Of a stretch of DNA of 64,000 nucleotides, positions 23,094 through 34,895 are shown one piece after another. Every line of letters begins with the position of its first letter. Position 1 is the first letter of the stretch. Made by a program: the position numbers and the translations under genes. Source of the DNA: Otis tarda (taxonomy: Eukaryota > Chordata > Aves > Otidiformes > Otididae); contig CM048553.1 in the NCBI GenBank assembly GCA_026413225.1, positions 43,378,001 through 43,442,000 of the forward strand. Reading direction: 5' to 3'. Below the pieces are notes generated by a model. That model made no database searches. It was not told where the DNA came from and saw only the letters and a program-made list of their open reading frames with translations.

Positions 23094-25390
23094 TTTTTCT
23101 TTGATTGAAAGCTTCCCTTTCTTCAGAAGCTGCACTACTAGAAATCCTTGTATTGTATAGAGCTGGATGAAAGGTTGGATTGAGTTGTTTTCCTACCAAA
23201 CTATAAAGTGATTTTCTTTTTAAATCTTTCTTTCCATTTGGCCACTGCTTAATGTCTTTTGTCTGCTTAAGGAGGACAGGTGCAATTATTCACCTCTGAG
23301 TCCTGGGAAAGAAATTGTAATTCAGCATGGTCTCTTAGAAAGGAATGTAATTCACTGCCCCACATACAGTACATTATGCAGGTCAAACACAATTGTGAAA
23401 GCTGTAGCATCGTCAAGGAGAGCATATGATGAACAATGCTTGGTACCAAATCAGGCTGTTTATCTTAATACTTTATTTGGGAGTAGAAAAGTAAAAGAAT
23501 TAATTATAGATTGAAGCTTGATAGAATTGTCTTTTCAGTCTTTTAAGGACAAAATCTCTTGGCGCTGCTACGTGAGGAAAAGGATGTGTGAAGGTTCTCC
23601 GAAGGTTCATTGGGATGTAGATTTTAAAGCAGTAGTGGTAGATCCGTCATTATTTATATAATTTACTCGTCTTTTTATTTCTTTTTCTTTTACTATGATG
23701 AAAATGGAAGCCAAGACTTCAAAAAATGTAGCACAGAATTTGTTTCTGAAGAGAGAAAGTTCTCACCCTTTCCCTAAAGAGCAACCCTACCCACCACTGT
23801 CTAACTACATGGAGGTTTCAGCCCAGAGTGAATATATTCAATAAATATTGAATAGATTAATGATGGAAGAGATCTGTTACAGAACAAAATTCTGCACTGG
23901 GTAAACTGACAGAGTTTGTAGCTGTGGTCACTTACAACTTCAGAGCAGCTGTGTCTCAGCATACTTGTTGCTTGAGAATTAGAGAAAATGAACAGATTTA
24001 ATTTAAAGATATTTAGTTCAAGTTTCAAGACCTTTTTTCTCACCTGTGGGGAAAATAAGTCAGGTTACTGTTTGTGTGTATCGTAGCTAGCTCTTTTCAT
24101 TGCTGTCCCTATTTTAACTTGCTGATAAATTTATGACACTTGCACCTTTCTGGGAGAAACCTGTCAGGTCTGGTTTAATCCTAAAGGCAAGTTGCTACAG
24201 AATTTTGAATAGAGTCCTTTTTGCTGCTTCATAGTCAAAGAAGTCAGATGCACATTTCTCACTTTTGTTGAAATAAATATTTAATAATAAAATCTTTTCC
24301 TTCCCCTAAATGCAAGACAATGATTTATACAACATATACCAGTCTTTTCATGCAGATTAATGTTCATGCTTCCTCCCCACCCCCAACACGATCAGTTAAT
24401 TCAGGAGCAGAGAGATAAACTCGATGCTTTCCAGTAGAGGGTGTCTGAAGCAGATGTTTGGTCATTTTGATTTTTCTGAAATGCAAAATGGAGTAATTTT
24501 GTGATTCTCTGCCATGCCTTTTTTTTTGCACCAGAGGAGTTAATTCGAGTTAAAGAGGATGATAGAGCACAAAGCATTCAATTTGTTGTTGTTACAGCCA
24601 AGTATTGTACAAAAAGCAAACTGAATATGGAAACTATATCTGTTTATGGTAGGATGTATCATTCCCTTCAGAGAAAGTACAGAGTGCTGTGTAGATCTAA
24701 AAAATGTTCAGAGTCTGGGAATAAACAGCTGTGCTGCTGTTCCAGGACTGAGTGTACCACATGACATTGTTTCCCTTGAAATGTTAGTGAAGTAGAAAAA
24801 AAAAAAAATCACATAACATTAATAAAAGAAAGCCAAGCATGTTAGCGCTTTTGTGAATGCTAAGTTGCATGGCTTCGTGAATAACTGTTTTTTAAAGGGC
24901 AACCGGCATTGAAAACTTGTTAACTGACTGAAAAGAAATTTACTGATTTAAAGGACTACGTCCAATTTTGGTATTTTACTCTTAAGATGTTCTGTGTGAA
25001 CAAACCCTTTTGCTATTGTTGTTTAACATCATTAGGGGTGTTTGCATTGGTGGTGATGTCTCTGGGTAGAGTAACTCACATGATTAAAAATATTTTTCCT
25101 TATTTAAGGAAAAAAAAAAAGGGACAGGAAAGGTTTTTTTCCTCTCTGAAAAAGGAGGAGAGAGAAACCCACACAGGAAGAAAATTGCCATTTAAATTAT
25201 GTTTTGAGGGAAACAGTTAAACTTTCAATAAACAACATGTCAAATACAAAGAAGGAGGAGAAGAAGCCATAAATATAATCTCTTTCAGCAAAAGTGAATG
25301 TAGATTGTTACCTGTGACATTCTTAAGGAATTCTGTTTTCATCATATTTAAGTTAGTCCTAAAAAAAACCCCTAAACCCAACAAAAAATG
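23094..25390. other. Intergenic DNA, nothing firmly recognised
   Basis: AT-rich, with a poly-A tract near 24797. A short open segment from about 24533 follows a good acceptor-like CTTTTTTTTTGCACCAG, but its codons are AT-ending throughout. It is discussed as a weak finding, not annotated as an exon. Confidence 0.45.
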
Positions 25391-25537
25391 CTTCCATCCC
25401 TGGAAGTGTTCAAGGCCAGGTTGGATGGGGCTTTGAGCAACCTGATCTAATGGAAGATGTCCCTGCCTGTGGCAAGGGGATTCGAACTACGTCATCTTTA
25501 AGGTCTCTCTCAATCCAAGCCATTCTATGATTCTGTG
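25391..25537 (+). mobile_element. CR1 LINE 3' UTR fragment
   Basis: Starts in the conserved CCATCCCTGGAAGTGTTCAA block, continues through GGATGGGGCTTTGAGCAACC and ends ATTCTATGATTCTGTG. It is about 150 bp, diverged, and truncated at the 5' end in the same part of the element as many avian CR1 copies. Confidence 0.92.
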
Positions 25538-28500
25538 AAAAAAAAACCCAAAACAACCAAAACCCAGACCCAACAGAAATATCATTCCCAGCTTTTTAAA
25601 CTGACCTTATACATTTTTTAAAAATCCTAAGTCTGGAGGAATAAAATAATCTGTTATCCTACACCCAAACTGAAAATACTTCATTCTGATTTAAACTAAG
25701 GTGAATTAAATATAATTCAAAAGCAGATGTAAATAATGCTAGCTCACAAAGGAATGAGTTGTGAGTCCAAAGGGGGAACTTGAGGAGAAACTTGAGAGCC
25801 ATCCTACGCAAATTACACGGCTGGAAGGTGAAGCCGCTTTCTTGCTTTGCATGATAGTTGAGTTTTTTGAGGAGAGGAAAGTTTCTTCAACAAAGCACTC
25901 ACTACAGTGATGTCCAGTGATGGCTGTGGTATCAGCAGATCCACAGCTGCGTATGAGACTCCTTGCTGATATATTGGACATTTATAATGCAGCTTCCAAT
26001 CTGAAGAGCCAATGGTGTGTGTCACTGTGCAGAGTGTTTCCTACAGATATTCCACTTTTTCCTCTAAAAAATCCCCGAAGTATACACTTGCTCATTCTGT
26101 CTAGAGAATACAATCAACCAAGCTCTCAGATGACCAAAGGTGATGAAGTCCACTGGCCTCCACCAAGACATTCCTGTTTGTATTAATTGATGATCTGATG
26201 AGCAGAAGTAGCTGAAGGGTGTGTTTGGCTGTGACATGCAGTTTTTTGTCATGTTATTCAGTCTGTATTACCTGTTGCATCGGTACACTGAAATGAGTCT
26301 AGCTCCTGTGGTTCTAAAAAGGGGCAAATCTGCTCTCTGACTTTTACCCTGGCCATGTTTTAATCACATGTATATACTGTTTTGTTCTGTCCCTTCTGGC
26401 TTTTCTTGAGATCACGGGAGAAGGGAAAATATATTTTTTTCACGAGGCCAAGATTTTTCTTGGTGGTTTTCACTATTTTCTTTCCTAGGTTTTGTTCTTT
26501 CACAAGTGAAGTGAATGCCCTACCTACCTGTGGGGATTTTAAGAAAGTAATCTTTTAATGTGGAAGTGTTTATGTTCTCATTAAGGGGTGAACATAACAT
26601 TGATTTCCTCTACCCTCACCCAAAATCTAATTGCAAACTGTAGTGGCTGGAGAGAAGTCTGTTCACCAGGTTTAATGGTGTTTTACTAGTTTAATTAGGC
26701 TTCGGGTTTAAGGTGTTTCATGAGAAGAAAAGGGCTTCTCAATAGTTGGGTTAAAAAGGCAGGGAGAAAAAACAGCTGTAAGGGCACTTTCCCATGTACT
26801 TGAGCATGATTAAATGTAGCAGGGGGTTCTTCCTTCACTGAGTAAATTACGTTTGTCCCACGTGTATATTGATATAAACTTTAAACATTTGGCTTTGCAA
26901 TATATCTCAGGCTGCTTCTCTAGCTGCTCAGGGTCAAGAGAGAAATTCATGAATGCTGTCAGGAAATCTCTTTCTAAGTATAAGGAATAGGTGTCCAGTT
27001 TCGCAGATAAACAGAAGATTAAAATTGTCAAATTCTGTGTGTGTTTACTTTTGAACAGCACACATGGCAAATTAAGGAACCTTTTCACCAGATGTATATT
27101 AGTGATTCAGAAGCCACATCATTTCTCTAGTGTCACACATACAAAATCTCTCAAAAAATCTGTCTCCTTGTACAGATTGTTTCACCCTGGTATGGTGATT
27201 CAGAAAAGTGTTGGTTTAGGTTATTTGTTACTATTTTAGAAGCCAAAAGATCTGAGTGTTCAAGAAACTCTACCTAACATTGCCAGGTGCTACTGAAGTG
27301 ACAGTTGCATGAGGGTGCCACAGAGTTTTAATAGAAGGAGTGTGCATTTCTGTTACAGTGTAGGAAATGGAGAGAGGAGGAAATTTTCTGTCCTACTCTC
27401 CAGTCTCTATTAATCTTAAAATATTTTGTTTGTAGCATTACGACAGTTTTAAGACCTAAGCTGAAACATAAGGCATAAATAAACGAATATATGATCTTTG
27501 TAATTCAAATGTAATTTGTTAAAATCTGTTAAAACTGTTGTCTAATAGGCTAACCTATATTTTAAAATTCTTCAAATCTTATCCCTTGTATCTGGAATTA
27601 CTTTAAACCCTTTGGTACTGCTAAATCTTGGACATTTATAAAATAGAGTATCAATATATTTACATTTTTATATTTTAATTTACTGATATTGAACCAAATT
27701 AAAAGTTTCCTTAAAGTTTAATATTAAGATGGTAAAAACTTGAGATGTGTTTTTCCGTCAAGCTGAAGACATTTTATTGGATGCAGTTTTTATAACAACC
27801 TGACTAACAGTTAAAAAGAAAATAAAATGGTTCAGACCAGGATGTGTAAATCTTTACATACTAAAATGGGACCAAACCGACTCTAGCAAAACACCTTTAG
27901 CTCTTTTCTTGCAGTCTATGCCTTAGTTACTGTGCTTCCCATGGGCTTACTCCTTCTGAATTTGGGTAGGCATCCTTCTCGAGGGAGGCAAGAGTGAGGT
28001 GGGATTTAGACCCTTGAAACTGTGCCATCTGGTGACAGTACACCCTGTGGAAGTCACTGACTACCAGGGACTTTTGTCATGGCTTTCATGTCACCACCAG
28101 TCTACACAGGCTCCCAAAATACCTTAAATGACATTTGCTCAACAGCAAGCTTTTTATCTCAGTTTCTGACTGAGAAGTACTCCAATGGATATCCTTGTTC
28201 ATTAACTACACACTAGTTTTAAACATTTGTTCCATTTTAGCCTCTCTTTAAGCACGCTATTTCTAGGTCTTGCTCTGAATGCACTATTTAATACTAATGG
28301 TAGGCAGAATATCTTCAGTTCTATCACTAATAATCATCATAACCAATCCATTGTGCAGCTGAACAGATCAGGTTAATGCAGAAAGCGGAGGGGTTTGGAA
28401 GCAGTTTCCCCATCGTAAAAAGATACGACCATTCACTTGTACATCGATTCAGATTTGAAAAAAGCAAATTGCTGATCTGAACAGAAATATATGCCAGTCA

Positions 28501-30132
28501 GAATAAATACTGGCCTCAATGAGAAGTGTTTTGATATTAAGGAGACTCTTCAGCTGTGGTAGTTGTTGAGTATCGCTAATTCAGGGCGTAGAATTATTGG
28601 GCTGAAGCTGGGAAAGTTTCTTAGTTCTGCCTTGGGCATCAAACTATTAGATTTCATGTAATTTCAGAAGGTTTATAGGAAATATTTAACATCTTCATGA
28701 GTAAATGTGGAATTTTGGGCATCAGGAAACTTTATAAGCATTGTATTTTTTTTCTACCATTTTCCAAATAGTGTTTGGTTCTTTAAGAACATATTGGTTT
28801 TATTATGATAAGCATTATTTGTCCCTCTGTACTGTTAGTGCACATTTTCTTTTTTAAGGAGAATATAAGGATGAGTGCTGATATAAGGTACTGAATAACT
28901 TTGTTTTTAAAAAAGGGAGGAGGAGGGTGGAGAGCTACCTCAAACAGATGAAAAATACCCAGTATGTCAAGGAAAATATATTCCCCAGTGTCATTTCATG
29001 CTCCACAGGGGTCTGTTTGCTTGAGTCCAGTGCAAATGCATACTCTCAAGAAAACCATTTTCTGCTTAATGTGGAGAAGAAGAATAAAGCAATTTTTTAT
29101 TCCACTTTTATACAATCTTGTCAAGAAAGAGAGGTGGATGAAGAATAACAGTCTTCAGAGATGCCATCAAAAGTCCCTAAACACAAACCTTATCAATCCC
29201 AGTCTGTAATCATGTCAAATTTCACAAATTAAGCAAGACTGGATTCTGCTTTGGACACCTCCAAGGAAAACCCATGATACAATAGGAACTAGCATGTGCA
29301 ATTCCTTAAGCAAATCTCTTTTTCCTCTGAGTTAACAGTGATGAGATGAATATGGAAAAAGTATGCAAGCCCTCCATTCTGTTCTCTGGAACAGTTTCTC
29401 CACTACCTTCCTCACTGCCCCCCAAATTAAAGCTAGCTCTGACCCATTTTCATATTTTGTATTCTCTGCGCTACACGCAGGAGAGCAGGCACAGAGCAGC
29501 ACTGAGAGTTCACATGCTCCCCTGCAAAGAGAGGGAATAGGATGCAAGAATGAGCTAAGACAGGAGAATTGATCTCTTCAATGTCCCGTTAGCAAACACA
29601 TAGTGTTCAATTCCTAAATGAACCTAAACAAAAGTTCCCTGTGCTATTTGAAATGTCGTAAGGGTTATCCTTCCTTGCCTACAGCTCCTGCTCTGGAGGG
29701 CTCCAGATCTCCTGTAGGTTTTGTGTGATACCTGCCAGACCTCTGTGGTTGCCGGGAGTACTCTAGGGCATCTCAAATGGCACTAGGCAGCTATAATTAG
29801 GCAACTTAATCAAGCCTTTAGTTCCTAGGACTGCTTTGCCAAATATCTAATTTTAGCTGTCAATGATGCAATGAGTGGACATTTCAGATGCTGCAGAAAA
29901 TGAGAATTGTCACCATATGACCCACCAGATCTGCCAACCCCCATGAAGTGCTCAGCAAACCATGAAAAATTCAAAGACCAGCACCTGTAAATGGGAGTGT
30001 ACACCCAAAAATGAACTTATTTTTGGCTAGTCACTTTGGTTCCATTGGATTTTATGCATCAGAGGGGATAGTGCTGTGCAGAAGTAACAGCAAATGAAAC
30101 CAAGGAGAAAAAAAAAATAATAAGCTTTCCTG
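25538..30132. other. Intergenic DNA, nothing recognised
   Basis: AT-rich DNA. Overlapping frames on both strands at 25739-26186 were inspected; neither has splice sites or composition that would support an exon. Nothing firm was seen from 26200 to 30130. Confidence 0.5.
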
Positions 30133-30181
30133 AGAGGTCCCTTCCAACTCTAACCATTCTATGATTCTATGATTCTATGAT
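30133..30181 (+). mobile_element. CR1 LINE 3' tip (about 50 bp)
   Basis: Only GAGAGGTCCCTTCCAACTC, the CCATTCTATGATT unit and two more ATTCTATGATT units remain. This is a very short 5'-truncated CR1 insertion preceded by an A-rich tract. Confidence 0.9.
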
Positions 30182-33100
30182 TAACACCATTGAATATTTT
30201 GATGAATCCTTAAAAGACTCCAAATCTCATAAAATGAAATCCTACAAAGGATTTGCTTTCATTCTAGGTCAAAAGTTGGGAGAAAAACATTCTTTATTTT
30301 GGTAGTATTTTATTGAATAAAGTCTAAATAAAATAGTAACATAGCAATAATTTTCACAGAGCATTGCACGATAATAAACTAACTTTCTAGGATGGGTGGG
30401 GAGAGAGGTAGCAACACTATTCATTTTGACAAGCTGCCTTGATAATACTCTGCTACATCTCTTCCAGAATGCATAAGTAGTAATGTTTGGAATATTTCTG
30501 AATGCAATTAGGAAATTCACCTTTCATTTTTGTATCTGCTCTTAAATAATATTAATATAAAAATAACAGTATTCCTGCAATTGGTAATGGAGATAAATGC
30601 ATAGTCTCTAGGGAATGGCATCTATGAGAATGCTCCCACAGAAAATCCTCATGCTCTTCCTATTGATGCAACAGTTAAAATATTTTCATGTTATGTTCCA
30701 TCTCCATATGGGTTTCTTCAGTGTTGTTTTCTCAGTTGATGGAGGGAAATCCCCTAGACACATTTTACATAATTGCTTGTATGGTTGCTTTTGCTTACAT
30801 TTGTTCTGTCAATTGTGGATAGTTCTTATTTCCAACTATTTTGTTAGAAGTGTTCAGAATGCTTAAAAATGTTGGAATAAAGTATATTTAACACAACCAC
30901 CCACTTGCAGAGCTCTTCAAAGCTGGAATTAATCCCTCAGTTCTTTTTCTTTCAGCACCCAGCTCTGTCCCATGGAAATACCTTTGGTGTTTTCTTTTGC
31001 TTACTTTAACACTTTTCTGAATTTATTTTTGTTAATTTTTACAAATTATTTTGGTAGTTTGTTGAAGATGCTTTTTCACCATTGTTTATTTGCAAATTGC
31101 TTTTGCCCTCTTTGAGGCAATGCGGGCTGCTGAAAGAAGCCCAGGCTCTAGAGCCGAGAATTGTGAGGTTCCGTTCCACTTTGGTGGATGATCTTTTTCA
31201 GATTCTGCAGCATCCTACAAGTACTGGCAGTTATCCTCAGTATTTCAATGGGGGAACATTTCCTTTATAGCTTAGGAGAACTGATGTACAGTGAAATTAG
31301 ATGAGGAGCATTACTGAGATTGGAACTCATGTTTCTTATTACCTACCTCCTCGCTAAATGTACCAGAAGGTATTACTCACCCATTTTTTCTGTAACATTT
31401 TCCCCCGTAGCAGAATGATGTGGTAATACTTGCCATTAGCCATCCTGATGTTTTGAAACTAATATCAGTTCTGAGACAGCGTTAAATCCATGTGCACAGA
31501 AACAATTGCCTGAGGTAGGAACGAAGGTGGGCTCCCCACGTGGACCTCCCTGCAGCATTTGGGATACTTTTTTCCCCAACATATTTCACTTTGAAAGTTG
31601 AAGTACAGAGTCAAATGAAATCTGACGTGGTCAAGTAAAGTATTTTTTCCAATAGACATGCAGAAGCCTCCACAAATTTGATCTATGATTTAGAGAAGTT
31701 ACATAGATAGATTTTTGGTTTTGTTTGTGTGGGGTTTTTTTTTGTTTTTGTTTTTTTTTGATTCCAAAAGAGTGTGCTGTTGGACATATTGGAGGTGACA
31801 TGAGGGTGAATGCTTCTGAAGCATATGCTCTGCAAAGACCTATTCAATACATTAATCTGTAAAAACCCAAGTATCCCATCTTGTAATAAAATAAGATGAC
31901 AAATCTCATGAGGCAAGTTGTTGTACTTGGGCTTTCTTCATTTACTGAAAAATGACTTGGGAAAAACTACCTGAAAGTCAAATCAGAAGCAATGGATTGT
32001 GCCTATAAGAAATCATAAAATTCATTATGTACACAAAGATGTGGCAAAGGGGGAGAGCTGATTTTTTAGTAGCACTGGATGCAAATTAAAATAATCCTGG
32101 GTAAGTAATATGTTGCAAAGTGATAGTTCAGTACGTTTGAAACTCATTTGAATTCAGCACTGATGATAAGTGAGATCTTAACAGAATATTTTAGAGTGGT
32201 TTTTCAAGTCTGTAGGACAGAAAGATTTTTATTCGATACCCACATAAAACAAAAAAAAATGTTTTGGCTTTCTTTTTATAGAATGTGTTTAGAATACTTG
32301 TCCAGGTTTATATGTTCCCATAATAACCCTTCACTGGGGAAATAGCCCGTCAATTATTCCTGTTTTTCATTTCAGATTTTTATGTTCTGCTTTTAACACA
32401 AAGAAGGTGAGAAGTAAAACTAATTTCCCAAGTGATTTTGTTTTTCTTCATAATGAGAAATATAATTTGTAATGTTTCAGATGATGTAGAAATCAGCTAC
32501 AGATTTAAATGGCAAATTTCCATTCTCCATTAATATGACAGTTCATTCCAGCTGAAGAGCCACTTTTCCCTGCGTATGTAGACATTTTGCCATCAGTCAT
32601 ATAAGCAGTAGGTGCTGCACTTGGAAGAGTTGTGGGTTTTTATGGTTTAGTTGTGTTTTTTAAACTACTTATAATGAGCCGTAGTCATCTATCAGGATGA
32701 ATTTTAGGGTACAGAAAGAGAAGCACTTTCCATTTGAGCTCTATTTGCTGTAAATAAATAGCAAGCTGAGAGAGTTGCATAAGCCAGCCACCAGCACAAC
32801 TGTAGTTTCAAATCTAAATAGTCATATAAAGGGAATAGACCTTAGAATTTGATTATGAGTTCTGATCTGATGCCACAGGAAGTTTAGGGTATTGCTAAAT
32901 GTTTTTGACAATAGTTTATCATCCTCCAGAAAAAAGCAAGAAAGGCCATCGTCACCAGAAACAAGTTCTGGGCTGGCACGAGAGAGAGCAGGCGGATAGA
33001 AAAAGAAGGAATAGTGCAAAGAAGCTGTGCAATGGTGTCGGTCAAGGTTACAGGCAACTGGTGACATGGGAATGTAAGATGAGCAAAACAAAAGTCTGTC

Positions 33101-34225
33101 TAACCTCATTACCTCTCTTCACCAGTGGCAACACAGGTGACTAAGACATGGTGTGGCAGCAGGGCAAATGCGTAGTGCTGGACACTGCTGCTCTCCCAGC
33201 CTCCGAGAGCTTGCGGATGAGGTGCTTTCTGAGCCAGAAGTGTTGGGTTTTTTGAACTACCAACATTTTTGGAGGCATAGCAGCAATCTAATGAAAGATG
33301 GGAGAACAATTGTTCTCAAAGATCTTTCTGGAGAACCCCTTTCATAGGCAGCCTGTGGGAAACACGTATTTTTGACAATTTAATACATGGTTAGTGGGGA
33401 CCAAGATTAAAATTGCAAGTAGGAGCTGATTTACTGGTGCAAAATGAGAACAAATACATAATTGTTGCATGTGAGAGAGAGGGTCTTCTTAGAAAGACAG
33501 ATTGCTGTGGTTTCTGGTGGAAGGGAAATGATTCACTTACCTGTATTGAGGTGCCTCTTTTTCTTGTAGTATTTGAAGCGGAGGATACACTGCCCCAAGC
33601 AGTAATGGCTGTAATAGCCCATTAGTTGTATCAAAACTAAAGTCAAGCTACCCATGGGCTGGAGGGTTAGGAATTGAATAATGGAACTAGTGGAATGGTA
33701 GGACTTGAGTGCCTTCTGAGATTTTACTTAAGCTGCTGCCAGCTGACTCAATACCTCTCATCTGAACAAACACTTGAACTGAAAATATTTCTTTTCCCAG
33801 TGAAGTGTTTCATTAGTCACCAATAACTCTTATGTGTATGTACATCCACCTTCACAAACAAGTGTAACAAATAGCTTGGAATCTGAGGAGAAATATTTTT
33901 TTAAAAACTGAAGAATTTAATAGTTTTTTTAAGAGAACCAGCTTATTCCCTTGATATTTTTTTTCTGAATGAAATTGAAATATAGCAAAGTCTTTGTTTT
34001 TAAGACAAAAAGTTAGGTTCAGTTTTAATTATGTCATCAGAACCCCTGGATTGTGTTGTTGAAGTATGAAGACCATCAATATGTATGGAGCGCTGTCACA
34101 TTAAGTAAACATTTCCCAGTACATCAGTTATCTTCCTCCTCTTTCTTTTTGGACTAATATAATATTCAGTGAAGTAGACAACTATCCATGCTGGTAGGTA
34201 TGCAAAGAAAAAAAAATTAACGGGT
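30182..34225. other. Intergenic DNA with one possible SINE head
   Basis: AT-rich. T-rich low-complexity sequence lies near 31730-31760. At about 31125-31200 the + strand has a MIR-head-like order (GGGCTGCTGAAAG, GGCTCTAGAGCC, GAGGTTCCG), too diverged to call firmly. No exons recognised. Confidence 0.45.
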
Positions 34226-34895
34226 CATTTTTTCATGAGGTGCAGTCCTTCCATAATGGCTGCCCCAGCAGGCCCTCCATGGGCCACAGCCTCCTTCAGG
34301 CATCCGTCTGCCCCAGTGTTGGGTCTTCCACAGTCTGCAGGTGGATCTCTGCCCCTCCGTGGGCCTCATGGGCTGCAGGGGGACAACCTGCTTCACCACA
34401 GGCTGCACCATGGGCTGCAGGGGAATCTTGGCCAGAAGCCACATTAGTCCTCCCCCTCCTTCTGCACTGACCTTGGCATCTGCAGCCTTCTTCACAATTG
34501 GCTCAAGCAGACACCTCTCAGGTTCTCTTCACATCTGTCTTCACTTCTCTTGGCCAGGCCGGGCAGAGTCAGGCCCAGACAGCCACCCAGCAGGAGGCCA
34601 GAGGGTGAGGGCTGCAAGACCCACAAGGCTTGTGCCTTCCCCTCTCAGCCCTCTGCTTCTGCTTCTTCACTCACTCACTGACTTTTTTTTTTTTTTTAAT
34701 TATTTTTCCCCTTCTTAAATACATTATCACAGAGGCGTTATCACTGTTGCCGATGAGCTTGGCCCTGGCCAGCAGCTGGTCCACCCTAGACCTAGCCAGG
34801 TCCACCAGACAAAGGGGAAACTTCTAGCAGCCTCTTGCAGAAGCTGCCACTGTAGCCCCCCTGCTACACAAAACCAGCACATCAGCTTTACCGGC
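34226..34895 (-). mobile_element. Truncated endogenous retroviral LTR, minus orientation
   Basis: Related to the LTR at 7167-7895 but a longer variant with internal degenerate repeats built on GGGCTGCAGG and CTCCATGGGCC. On the minus strand the U3 start lies near 34890 (block GTAGCAGGGGGGCTAC). A TATA-like TATTTAAG lies at about 34714-34722, next to CTCTGTGATAATG. A T-rich insertion follows at about 34682-34698. The U5 end, with the AATAAA and terminal TGTGGTGGG block, is missing. No viral coding sequence nearby. GC-rich open frames here are chance. Confidence 0.75.

Noticed and set aside
25739..26186. Overlapping + and minus frames of 70-90 codons
   Set aside because: Both strands are open in the same place, neither has splice sites or coding bias, and no family was recognised.
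34217..34827. Several + and minus frames of 65-125 codons
   Set aside because: They are chance frames in the GC-rich LTR, with low-complexity translations.
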